From NCBI GenBank assembly GCA_009602725.1, contig WELB01000290.1, positions 94,315 to 106,522 of the forward strand: a DNA stretch of 12,208 nt. The letters run 5' to 3'. Each line of letters begins with the position of its first letter. Positions within the stretch are counted from its first letter, which is position 1. This document shows, piece after piece, positions 1 to 8,339 of this stretch. Source of the stretch: Spirogloea muscicola (lineage: Eukaryota > Streptophyta > Zygnematophyceae > Spirogloeales > Spirogloeaceae). Both the position numbers and the translations under genes were made by a program. The notes under the pieces are model-generated. The model did not search any database. It was not told where the DNA came from and saw only the letters and a list, made by a program, of their open reading frames with translations.

Positions 1-2
1 CG

Positions 3-1129
3 CCGCCTTGGGAGGCGGCAGCGGCCGGCGGCGGCAGCAACGGCGGCGGCGGGCCCGTGGCGCTGCCGTCGGAGGGCACGGAGCTCAAGATGGTGCTGGT
101 CGTGCGCGACGACCTGCGGATGAAGGCCGGCAAGATCGCCGCGCAGTGCGCGCACGCCGCCTGCGGTGTGTACGCGGAGCTGCAGGCGCGCAACCGCGCG
201 CTCCTGCGCCAGTACGAGGACTGCGGCACGCCCAAGATTGTTGTCCTCTGCAAGGACCTCAAGGAGCTGTAAGTGCTACCCCTTCCTCCCTCCTCCTCTC
301 TCTCTCCCTCTCTCTCTCTCTCCACTCTCTCTCCCGCTTCTCCTCTCCTCCTCTCCTGCCCCAAAACGGTTGTCCTGCCTCTGCCCTCCACCATCCGTCA
401 TTCTGCAGTACCTCCGGCTGGTGCCCTCTTGCACTCTGCCCTCCTCAAGGCCTCATCTGGGGCAGTCGCCGTTTGCTGCGCTCTGGGCGCCAGGATGGAG
501 CTGCGGTCGAGGGCCACCAAGGTCGGGCTGCCCACGTTTGTAATCTCCGACGCGGGCCGCACGCAGGTCGCCGCTGGCTCCAAGACGGTACTCGCCGTCG
601 GGCCAGGTGAGATCATTGCCTGGCTTTCAGAATTGAATGTTTAGTCTGAGTACTGTAGTAAAGTGTATCCTTTCAGGCAGGCAAGTAATAGCAAATCATT
701 CAAACAATCTGGAGTTAAGAGTTTATGGATACCACAAACACATCGATGTGGAACATGGAGGATTGGTGAGATGGCGCATGGCATAGTCAGTTGTCTAGCT
801 GTATTATAGTTCAAGGAGAATGTCTACAATCAGCCAGGTCCTCAGCATAGCTTGACCTGCATAGTCACAGATGGCATAGTAACAGGTCAACCCTGCATAC
901 TCAGACTGAGCCAATTTGAAATGACTTGTAAGTATGTCAACTTAAAACGTGCTGAGACATCTTGCAGTCAGCCGGGAGTCTGTCGTCCTCCTTTCCACAA
1001 CCGCCATTGCCTGCTACGAGCTCTGGAAGAGCGAGCAAGCCTACAAGTCTGATGCTTGGTCAGCAATCCTTCTATGCAGGTGCCAAGCAGACAGTGGACA
1101 CCATAACACGGCACCTCCGGCTCTTATGA
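3..1129 (+). CDS. PTH2: Peptidyl-tRNA hydrolase 2 (Pth2 family), 5' partial, three exons
   Basis: Seen: three exons join in phase, 3-268, 494-606 and 1080-1129 (stop TGA 1127-1129). Donors are gtaagt at 269 and gtgaga at 607; acceptors are gcgccag before 494 and ttctatgcag before 1080. The frame is open through the left edge, so the start lies outside. A Gly/Ala/Ser-rich linker (about residues 5-18) precedes the catalytic domain, which opens LKMVLVVRDDLRM, then GKIAAQCAHA, PKIVVLCKDLKEL, GLPTFVISDAGRTQVAAGS, KTVLAVGPGAKQ and ends VDTITRHLRLL. Family knowledge: Pth2 cleaves peptidyl-tRNA to recycle tRNA during translation; the K/D residues of the first strand and loop, the GK..AQ.HA helix and the DAGRTQ loop are hallmarks. 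The N-terminal linker suggests a longer organellar or membrane-anchored form (inference). Odd: the usual VTG of the C-terminus reads ITR. The family is near certain, and the last exon is confirmed by phase and by its ending. Confidence 0.93.
277..362 (+). repeat. CT-rich microsatellite in PTH2 intron 1
   Basis: An almost pure pyrimidine tract of TCTC and CTCC units begins just after the first donor of PTH2 and fills the first third of the 225-nt intron. It is simple-sequence DNA; open frames through it (Leu/Ser-rich) are not coding. Confidence 0.9.
607..1079 (+). other. PTH2 intron 2 (473 nt)
   Basis: Intron from donor gtgaga to acceptor atccttctatgcag. It is AT-richer than its exons. It contains several short open stretches that look exon-like (about 869-930 and 960-1050), but neither gives a Pth2 C-terminus, while the exon at 1080 does exactly. 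Confidence 0.85.
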
Positions 1130-2087
1130 TGCCCTGCACGTTCTTATCACCGTGCGGCAGTTCACCTGGCTGCACCGTAGACACCTAAACACTTATGTCA
1201 AAACCCTAACTTTTACTGCCTCTCTGAACTTGACCTACTTTTGTCAGGCACTCACAGATCAGGCGCTAAATCCATGTCTATCTCTGTATCTGCTCCCTCT
1301 TGGAATCGACGTGCTAGACAAAATTCTCAGCACCGCACTGCCTTATCTTCCTGTGCAGAAGAGCTCAGGCCCCTCCATTAGGATCTTTTAATCTGCTGTT
1401 AAAAGCCTGCCACTGGTGTGCACTGAGTAGCTATACTGTGTCCTTTGATGTTGGTCCCAGTCATCTGGGATACTTAGAATTTGCTTACACAGGTTGAGCT
1501 ATGCAGCTCCTCAGCAATAGAGCGCCGTGTAGGGCGCACGAGCAACTTCCCCACGGTAGCCAAGCAAGCCGACTATGCAGCTCCTCAGCAATATAGCGCC
1601 GTGGTAAGGCGTAAGAGCAACTTTCCTATCATAGCTAAGCAAGCCGAAGCAACGAACCTAATGAAGACCTGTAAGCTAGTGTACTGGCATAGCAGCACCT
1701 CCTTGCGGCGAGCCGCTTAGTCTCACCAGGTTAAATTTCAGAACGATAATCTACCAAGCGTGAGTGGCTATCCAGCTGCAGCAACAGCTGTCACCATCCC
1801 TCAGCGGGGGCTTGCCAATGTTTGCAAAGGATGCAAAAGGAAGAAAGGTGATCAACTGGCGGCGCCTTCTATCGCTTTCTGGACGTTCTTCTTGTGGCCG
1901 ACATTGCGGTACTGCTGCCAGGCTGCAAAGTGGCAAGGCAAGCAGGAGCACGGAAATGCCAGACCAATACAATAATTAGTGCAGGCAAAATTCAGATCCA
2001 TGCGAGGGTCCGACTGGGTGGCAACTTTTGGACCCAGATCACGAATTGCGCTGGCAACAATGATAGTTCAAGCTCTTTAAAAAGTAG
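1130..2087. other. Intergenic stretch between convergent PTH2 (+) and pectin acetylesterase (-)
   Basis: About 960 nt holding the 3' flanks of two genes that point at each other. No open frame here has family motifs, and no exon with good splice signals continues either gene. The one clear structure is the 74-bp tandem duplication at 1499-1647. I did not find a confident polyadenylation signal for either gene. Confidence 0.6.
1499..1647. repeat. Imperfect tandem duplication, unit about 74 bp
   Basis: Copy 1 (1499-1572) and copy 2 (1573-1647) both begin ctatgcagctcctcagcaat and both end aagcaagccga. Between those ends they differ by about a dozen substitutions and one inserted base. The unit is not a multiple of three and the two copies read in different frames, so it is not a protein repeat. 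Confidence 0.88.
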
Positions 2088-5000
2088 TCAAAAAGAAGTC
2101 CTCGCACTAATGAGCGGGTGGTCTGCAAGCCTACCAGCGTGCGACATGTTGCAGGCATTGCAGGGGTAGGCGCAGTCAAGGCTCATGTAGGGGGTGCCAG
2201 TTGTAGCATTCCTTCCGAAGAACCAGTCTCCAAGCGCTTGAAGGAGCGGCTGCCGCAAACAGAGAGAAGACGAGGAGATGCTGAGTTGCAAAGCAAACAG
2301 AGAGAAGACGAAGAGATGCTGAGTTGCAAAGCAAGCTGGACCTGAGACCTCATGCAGGTGCCTAGCGTGCATAATCTCCAACTCTTTCTCATTATAATAA
2401 CTCCTTGTTTGCAGAATCGAGGATACTTACATGTTCATCTGTGCAACTTGGACTCTTGCAACGATTCGATAATATAAGCATGCCTTGCAAAAGCAGAGAG
2501 GCTCTGATCACCTGGCCCTTGACACGGGTGAGCCCAAATGTTGTGTCGCGGTACAGGCTGCAGTGGCTGAAGCAGGAGAAGAGGTACGCCCCATCCGACG
2601 CCGACGTTGTGCCCGACGTCACTGCCGTCATCATGGCCAATCGAAAACCTGCCAAGACAAGTTCCTCATCATCGTGGGCATCGATTTCATCACCTCAGCA
2701 TGCTGGCCTTTATAGCATCTAAGCTGCTCAAGTAGTCTGCATCTCTGTGCCGTCTGTGGTGATAACACCAGTGTTAAATGAGGCATTGCATTTTCTCATT
2801 TCTCTGACAGACAGACAGGCACCTCAAAAATAGAGAAGTAAAGAGACAATCTCTGATGCAGTTCACAAACTCATGAATGCTTCTTCAATTGTATCACAAC
2901 AAAGTCCTCTTGCAACTTGTAACCCAGCCCGTGGATGGACTCAAAGAGCAGCATTAATTTACGTCAATGGATCATAAATGAAGTGACTTAATGTAGCCCT
3001 GGACCAAGTCGAGTAAGGTAAGATTCGTACTCTGTATCCTCTTGAGCTGCAGTGGTGAGCAGCTTCCCAAGTGCTCGATGCAATTCCGGAGAGTCTTGCC
3101 TGTGGGGTCCGCTTCCACAGGGGCGACCAGACTCTTCAACTGCCGCAACAAGGACAAGCAAGGCATTGAATCTCGGGGTTTGAATCTCGGGTGGAATAAG
3201 GCTTAGGATTTGCTATATTTTGGCCATCTCAGTAAATGGAACCATCTGGATAGTTAGCATTTTGCGGACCTTGCAATGTTCATGAAATTAAAACCGCAAG
3301 AAGTCTGACTGGGGACACAAAGCTCACGTTATATATGTCGTAATTGCTGTTGATGACGTAAACTGGGGTTTTCACATATTTCAGGAAGTTCTGGACAACT
3401 AGGCACTGCAGCCACAGATGCACCCGACACATGGCTGTGTCAATTGACAACTTTCAGCAGCACACGCAGAGCTTGGCGTAAAAGTATACTCAAGACTTGT
3501 TACCCAGCTTTGAAGCAACTCATATGCACAGACTTTTTGCCCAGCTTTGAGCTACCACATGATTACCATAGGCGGACAAATGGATGGCAGTTTAAATCCC
3601 TGCACAGCTCGATGACTCCTGACCATGCTAAGACAGAGATGTCACATGTTTACCTTGTATTGTAGAGCGGGTGCTCGAGTTGCCAAGCAGCCAGGCTGTA
3701 AGCTCTTTGTCATATTCTGCAAAAGAGGAGAGGAACAGAAACAACAATGTGGACAAAACCTACAGAGCCAGCTTGTGGAGACGCCCATTCCCCTTGAGAG
3801 CCTGGCAGCAGTAGGTAGCAGGTGGTTCACTGTGGGCCACGCAAGACACAGGTGCAGCAACGCTGGCATTGCCTGCATAAGCTCTGGGAGTTTTAGGCTT
3901 AAGAGAATGTGGACATACGTGGAGCTTATGCATCTGCGATACTTGGATCCTGTAGGAGTAGTTGCCGCTGACGTCAGGCCTGGGAGTTGGTCACACATTC
4001 CACCACCGAGGTATTAGCAACAGCAGGGAAACCTCTGCGAGATGCCCCATTGAAGCGTGACAGTCATAGCTGATGGAGCTGGAGAGCATGACGTTAGTAG
4101 CTGTTCTGGAGCTGGTGAGACTCCTCGACTTGCTCACATGTCCAAGAAGACGCCAGCATCCGACGTGCACTTGACGGTGGCATTCGTGGGCATGCGTGCC
4201 CTGATTGAGTCGCACTGTAGCAGCGAGGTGAGGCCCCCGGCAGAGCAGCCCCCCACCAGGACCTGCCCCCTCCACACCAACAGCTTTATGAGCGTGCATG
4301 TGCTCCCCATGTTGTTAATTGGAAGCCATTTACTGGAATGCTCGGCAGTAGTGGATGATGGGCGTGCTAGACAAGACACAGTATTGATAACATTGCTTGG
4401 AAAGGCTATGGGGATGGCTTGACAGGGACTGGAAAGGCATGACATGTGTTCAGGATGCCAGCAAGCAGTACCAGAGATGGCCTCCTGCACAACGGAGGGG
4501 CCTGACCGTGAAATAAGCGTAAGAATTTGCACCTGCTCAGAGGAGCTGAGGCCTCGTGAGAGAGCATCAGTGATGACGGCGGACAGGATGCTGCGGCCGC
4601 GGAGGTAGAGCCGTCGGCCCTGTGTTTACACATGCGAGCGCCTGCCGCGTAATTAGATTGCACACAGCTTCCAAAGTAGACGTCAACGATACTTAGTGGG
4701 GCGCAAGAGCAGGCTCCACGGGCCTACCTTGTACACAAGCGGCTGGACACGGTATCCCGAGTAGGACGCGCCGTCGCAGTAGTGCACATTGATGACGTTC
4801 CAGTTGTAGAACTCTGCCGTGTCACCCACCCAATGGCCATGTCAGCGGACGGTCAACAGTCAGTGCTTAACCACGGCTAATGGTAACCTTATGATCAAGT
4901 GAGGAGGATGATGCCGCCTGCCACACCTGGATTGAGGTGGTTGTTCAGGCTGAAGAAGCCGCTGTTGGGGATGGACGTGCCCAGCATCGACGAGCCCAGT

Positions 5001-5790
5001 GCCGTGAAGCTCCGCGCGTAGCAGTCAGCCAAGGTCGTGCACCACGCGCCGCCCTGTGCACCAGCTCTAGAGGCCGTCAAGGCTGGCCATAGCTTTGCCG
5101 GTGCGTAGATAGTCGAGAACAGGTATGGCGACCACAGAAGAAGGGTGCCATGCTGACCTCGAAGTAGATGATCCATCTGTTGAGGCCGCTGCCAAAGCCC
5201 TTGCGGAGGAAGTAGCTCGCCGGTGAGCCATCGAGGCACCCTAGCGCCACCACAGTAAGAACAGTTGACGACGTTAACGACAATGTCCATACTGACCTTT
5301 GCCGTTGACGAGCCGGTTCAGCAATGCAGGTTGCTGGCGATGGTGGCCAGGCTGCAGGCGGCTCACTTGCGCCTCTGCTGGCGGCCGCGCCGAGGACCAG
5401 CTGCACTGGACCGAGCGCTGCTGCCGGGGGCGGCGGAGACGGCGTGACGTCGAGCGCCGCTGGAGGCGGGTGCAGGAGGACCTTCACGGTCGAGTTCGGC
5501 GGCGGAAAGCGCATGGCGGCGCCGCTGTACGGCGGCGCCGGCACCGGGGTCCTGGCATGGTGGGCCGCCGAGCTGCACCACGACGCGACCCCACGGCGTT
5601 CGTCTCAAGCGAATCCGTTGACGTTCCGTCTGCTTAGGCAGCACTGAGGTGGTCGCTGAAACGATAGCCACCATGGCGGCCGACCGGCATACCTGGCCAA
5701 GGGGTTATGGAGGAGCAGCAGCGCCACAAGGAGAAGGAGCGGGCCCGGGCGCCGAGCCGTAACGGCGAGGCCAGCGATCCCAGCGCTCAT
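2088..5790 (-). CDS. PAE: Pectin acetylesterase / Notum-family hydrolase, 13 exons, about 457 aa
   Basis: Exons on the minus strand: 5790-5693, 5524-5367, 5240-5158, 5053-4927, 4813-4728, 4619-4533, 4262-4138, 3979-3919, 3716-3654, 3405-3328, 3139-3031, 2648-2512, 2249-2088 (stop 2090-2088). All junctions are GT-AG and in phase; the total is 1374 nt. In order the protein has a signal anchor (RRPGPLLLLVALLLL), a Pro-rich linker, CLDGSPASYFLRKGFGSG, IIYFE-GGAWC, FYNWNVINVHYCDGASYSG, LYLRGRSILSAVI, VLVGGCSAGGLTSLLQCD (nucleophile Ser), CTSDAGVFLDMPDVSGN, PVYVINSNYDIYN (Asp), CSPLQLKRIQ, AYLFSCFSHC (His) and a Cys-rich end (LDCAYPCNAC). Family knowledge: PAEs are secretory-pathway alpha/beta hydrolases that remove acetyl groups from pectin; Notum relatives deacylate other substrates. 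Length and Cys pattern fit a complete enzyme. The exon 2 start is the least certain (alternative acceptors before 5572 or 5551, same phase). Confidence 0.92.
2255..2333. repeat. Tandem duplication, unit 38 bp, next to the last acceptor of the esterase gene
   Basis: Two copies (2255-2292, 2293-2330), differing by one base, begin gcaaacagagagaagacga; a fragment of a third copy follows. Read on the minus strand, each unit is a CT-rich tract ending at tgtttgc, and the innermost copy abuts the acceptor gcggcag of exon 13. The repeat therefore doubles the polypyrimidine tract of the last intron. Confidence 0.92.
2512..2648 (-). other. Exon 12 of the esterase: catalytic His
   Basis: Encodes FRLAMMTAV, then GAYLFSCFSHC, where the family carries SCFAHC with the catalytic His, then TTFGLTRVKGQ. 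Acceptor cttggcag, donor gtgatc. Confidence 0.9.
3328..3405 (-). other. Exon 10 of the esterase: catalytic Asp
   Basis: Encodes 26 residues ending KTPVYVINSNYDIYN. The NYD matches the family's N(S/A)xYD position of the acid residue of the triad. Acceptor ctgcag, donor gtgagc, phase 0 on both sides. Confidence 0.88.
4138..4262 (-). other. Exon 7 of the esterase: nucleophile Ser elbow
   Basis: This exon encodes GGCSAGG with the catalytic Ser of the alpha/beta-hydrolase nucleophile elbow, followed by LTSLLQCDSIRARMP and KCTSDAGVFLD. The acceptor is gggggcag and the donor gtgagc. It is the single most diagnostic exon of the gene. Confidence 0.95.
5693..5790 (-). other. Exon 1 of the esterase: start codon and signal anchor
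   Basis: ATG at 5790-5788 opens MSAGIAGLAVTARRPGP, followed by a hydrophobic run of about 10 residues (LLLLVALLLL) and HNPLA, then donor GTATGC at 5692. The positive-then-hydrophobic layout is that of a signal peptide or type II anchor, as expected for this secreted or Golgi family. The exon ends in phase 2 and joins exon 2 in frame. The open frame continues upstream of this ATG, so an earlier start is possible, but that sequence is low-complexity Arg/Ala/Pro. Confidence 0.7.
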
Positions 5791-6115
5791 CGTGCCTTTC
5801 CCGCCGATTACCGTCAACGGCCGCTGCCATGCGCGTACGCTGGCATCGCGGATCACCGGCGACTGGCCTCGGGAAGGCGGCCGTCGCTGTCTGAGCCCGC
5901 AGGCTGCCGCCGCCGCTGCCGCCGGCAGCGCCTCCGGCGGTCGTCGATCCGGCAGCCGGCGCCCGCAGCGGGCGCCGCGGCGGCCTCGCCCGCTCAAGGC
6001 TCAGCTAGAGCGACGGCCGGCGGCCGGCTGCTGTCAAACACCGGCCGCCTCGTCAAGAGGCAGCGGAGATGGCACAGACGATCGCACCCGACGGCAATGG
6101 AGCGACGGCAATGAA

Positions 6116-6192
6116 CCGCCGCCGCCGACGATGCCGCCGCCGCAGCCGCCGCCGCCGCCTCAGCCGCCGCTGCCGCCGCCGCCGCCGCCGTC
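6116..6192 (+). repeat. CCG/GCC trinucleotide repeat
   Basis: Interrupted run of gcc/ccg units (with occasional cag, atg and tcg triplets). One plus frame reads it as poly-Pro and another as poly-Arg. No splice sites or family motif support coding. Confidence 0.85.
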
Positions 6193-6406
6193 GGCTGCGG
6201 GCCTGCAGGCGCGGCGACCAGGACTGCTCAGGCGAGCTGCCGCGGCCAGGGGGGAGCGATCCCAGTGGGGGTTTGGGGAGGGAGGGGCGCCGCGGCGGGG
6301 AGGGAGGTTGAGCTGCTCAGCGGAATCGAGGGGAGGGATGAGGTCTCCAAAAGATAGCCATTGGTAATGCGATAAAGTTGATAATAGGGAGAGAGGGTGG
6401 AATTTG

Positions 6407-6457
6407 AGGGGAGGGGGGGTGGAGGAGGGAGGAGGCGAAAAGGAAGAGGGGGGTGGG
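6407..6457 (+). repeat. G-run cluster with G-quadruplex potential
   Basis: G-runs at 6408-6411, 6413-6419, 6427-6429, 6448-6453 and 6455-6457 with short purine loops, giving at least four runs of three or more G within about 50 nt on the plus strand. The surrounding 6370-6460 is almost all purine. Confidence 0.6.
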
Positions 6458-6688
6458 CCCCTCGCTTCCCAGCACTGCGCGCCGATGATCCCGGAACGCG
6501 TCGCCGTATCCGGAATTCCATCTGCTCGGGTGCCGGATTCACGCACCCGAGGGAGCAGGCCCCGCCGAGATCCCTGATTCCCTCCAACTCCGCAATCGCC
6601 GCCGCAGATGGCGCCGCGACCCTCGGGGTCGCCGAGTCAACGGCGGCGGCGGCTGTCCGCCCCCCGAGTTTACGAGATCCGGGCTTCG

Positions 6689-6726
6689 TAACGGAAACGG
6701 TAACGGAAACAGGACTTTCGTAACGG
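6689..6726 (+). promoter_or_regulatory. Cluster of TAACGG (MYB/MSA-core-like) sites
   Basis: TAACGG occurs exactly at 6689-6694, 6701-6706 and 6721-6726, with AAACGG between the first two (6695-6700). YAACGG is the classical MYB-repeat binding core, and AACGG is the core of the plant M-phase (MSA) element bound by three-repeat MYBs. The position is upstream of the plus-strand exons at 6989. A regulatory role is inference; the clustering is seen directly. Confidence 0.45.
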
Positions 6727-6988
6727 CAACCGCTGGCCCCGGTTGTTGCAATAGGTCTCCATCGAGCGCATCTGGGGACGCGTGCTCGAATCAGCCCGGC
6801 AGCAGTCCCTCGTCACATTGCGCGTTGCCACGGTCACTGAAGTGTTTTAAACTGTCGCTCCGTTGGCCAGGCTGACAAGAAGGCAGTGTGCTGAGAGGCC
6901 AACGTTAGCGACTGTTAGAAGGTGTTCAGGGGTCACTACGTCGTTTCGATTTCAAGAGTAGTCCGATTCTGAACCCGTACTTTGTCAG

Positions 6989-7351
6989 CTGAAAAGCTGT
7001 TGGACATGATGTACACTACGCCTGTCCTGAGCCTCGACGATCTGGGGTGGACAAATGAACAGATATCCAGCATGCTCCAGAGTAGCACTGCTGTTAAACA
7101 GGCTCAGAGTGTTTGGGTTGCAGCTATTCTCGCTGTAGCATCTGCTGAGCTTACTGTGAGTTCTATTTGCATGGTATTGCACCCCACAGGGCATCTGAGG
7201 AAAAACAGGAACAGAACAGAACAAAAATGTGACAGACTTTCAATTCTAAGTCTGTCAGAATTCTTGACAACACCTAAGGTATGCTGCAGGTTGGAAAAAG
7301 GCCGAAGCTGGTATTGCTGGACACAGGCGCACAATGTGTGCTCCTGGGTCG
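6989..7351 (+). CDS. Two exons of an unidentified gene with a retropepsin-like motif, partial
   Basis: Seen: exon A 6989-7155 (acceptor tactttgtcag, donor gtgagt) and exon B 7290-7351 (acceptor gtatgctgcag, donor gtatgt) join in phase 0. Exon A encodes EKLLDMMYTTPVLSLDDLGW, TNEQISSMLQSSTAVKQAQ and a hydrophobic VWVAAILAVASAELT. Exon B encodes VGKRPKLVLLDTGAQCVLLG. Hydrophobic-hydrophobic-D-T-G-A is the active-site loop of retropepsin-like (clan AA) aspartic proteases, found in LTR-element polyproteins and in cellular proteases of the Ddi1 type. I found no reverse transcriptase, integrase or LTRs nearby. The first exon (it must end in phase 1) and anything after 7351 (phase 2) are unresolved; a short frame at 6755-6840 could be upstream coding. 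It may be a domesticated or decayed element, or a cellular gene with a chance motif. Confidence 0.42.
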
Positions 7352-8339
7352 GTATGTGATCTTCCGAAGAAGCTACAGCCTGCTGATACAAGTCAGTAGT
7401 GACATGAAGATAAAAACTGCAAACGTATGACCTACTTGATAACTGCTCAAACATCCCACAGAGATGTTGAGTCAGCATAGACTGCAAATAATTATCTCAG
7501 AAAGCTCACACAGAATGATATGAGATTGATGATGTCACCTCACTAGATTGAGACCACAACTTCAACTTCAGGGCCGCTATCATCTGTCTTATTACGATAC
7601 TCAATTAGTAACGGGTTCATAAGATATGGCAGTGATGGCCATAAACTCATGTATTTCTTGTGCCTTTGTGCCTCGCGTCTTCTGGCCACTTTACTTACCA
7701 CAATTCACTATCGGAGCAGTCATGCATATTGATGAGGACACTACATTGCATGTCAACTCAGCTCACTCTTGAGCTGATGCTGAGCATGCAATAGAAATTT
7801 CTGAGATCCAGTGCATGACTGTCATCCAGTACAAGCATACAAGTGTACTTTTCTTTGAGGAACATAAGCTTTACAACTGCACTTGCTTGACAAGTGCGAT
7901 GATATCACTAGTTAGTACCCTTGCACGTCACTCCTTGTACAACCTAGGCGCCAAACATCGTTGCACAACCTATACCCATTTCTGTAGTCAAACTCATCGA
8001 TGCTGAGGACAAGGAACTTCATGTCCAACATAAGTGTCTGGCTTCGCAGACACCAACACCACACAGACTCTACCAACAGCACACAAAGTCATGTATCACG
8101 AAGTTTACTCTGCTCCTTCGCCACACATCCACTTGTCGGCCAAGAAGAGTCGGCTAAGATGAGATATGAAGAGATTCACTCGTTGTCAACTTCCTTGTTG
8201 TCACTACTTAATCGCCTCAGGGGTTCCTTGTGGCCTTGCAAAAGGCACAGCTTCTTTTGTATATCTGGCTTTAACATAGATAGTGTGGCTGCTATTTAGT
8301 GAGCAAGCTATCTATTAGCGAAGGGCATCAGAGAGAAAG
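7352..8339. other. AT-richer stretch without recognisable genes
   Basis: Lies between the plus-strand exons ending at 7351 and the LRR gene ending at 8340. Open frames are short and lack family motifs on both strands. It could hold further exons or the 3' UTR of the plus gene, but I found no pair of good splice sites that continues it in phase 2 for a useful length. No kinase motifs (HRD, DFG) are visible downstream of the LRR gene. Confidence 0.5.

Larger units (their letters stand above)
5791..6480. other. GC-rich low-complexity region between divergent units (probable promoter/CpG-island-like)
   Basis: Upstream of the esterase start (minus) and of the exons beginning near 6989 (plus). It is dense in CG and CCG, and long frames stay open on several strands at once (Arg-, Ala- and Pro-rich), as expected of GC-rich simple sequence rather than of one gene. 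It probably contains 5' UTR and promoter sequence for one or both sides (inference). I see no TATA box that I would defend. Confidence 0.5.

Noticed and set aside
273-644. Unspliced PTH2 reading ending GEIIAWLSELNV at 644
   Set aside because: It runs through a good donor (gtgaga at 607) and lacks the family C-terminus, which is found in phase at 1080-1129.
852-1052. Possible PTH2 last exon with GIVTGQ near 876
   Set aside because: A VTG-like triplet is present, but there is no VD before it, no LRLL end and no stop soon after. The 1080 exon fits fully.
949-1188. Open frame with ESVVLLSTTAIACYEL resembling a Pth2 tail
   Set aside because: Chance similarity; it lacks the conserved ending and lies within intron 2.
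1320-1391. Acceptor cttcctgtgcag giving a short alternative PTH2 end
   Set aside because: Good pyrimidine tract, but the peptide (EELRPLH) lacks the C-terminal strand, and a better exon exists upstream.
2405-2722. Plus-strand open frame of 105 codons
   Set aside because: Antisense shadow of esterase exon 12 (catalytic His exon).
3625-4017. Plus-strand open frame of 130 codons
   Set aside because: Covers esterase exons 8 and 9 in antisense; no motifs of its own.
4895-5290. Single minus-strand frame read through as one protein
   Set aside because: Only 5053-4927 is coding in this frame (exon 4). The rest is intron and the out-of-frame image of exon 3.
5792-6367. Plus-strand 191-codon Arg/Pro-rich open frame
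   Set aside because: Driven by GC-rich triplet repeat, open on several frames at once, no domain and no splice support.
6397-6723. Plus-strand 108-codon Gly/Arg-rich open frame
   Set aside because: Begins in a G-run tract and reads through the MYB-core cluster; looks like promoter or UTR sequence.
6755-6840. Possible upstream exon (SIERIWGRVLESARQQS) of the plus gene
   Set aside because: Protein-like reading, but I found no donor that gives the phase 1 end needed for the exon at 6989. Left unassigned.
7104-7487. Minus-strand 127-codon open frame, checked as a possible kinase part of the LRR gene
   Set aside because: No GxG, HRD or DFG motifs; antisense to the plus-strand exons.
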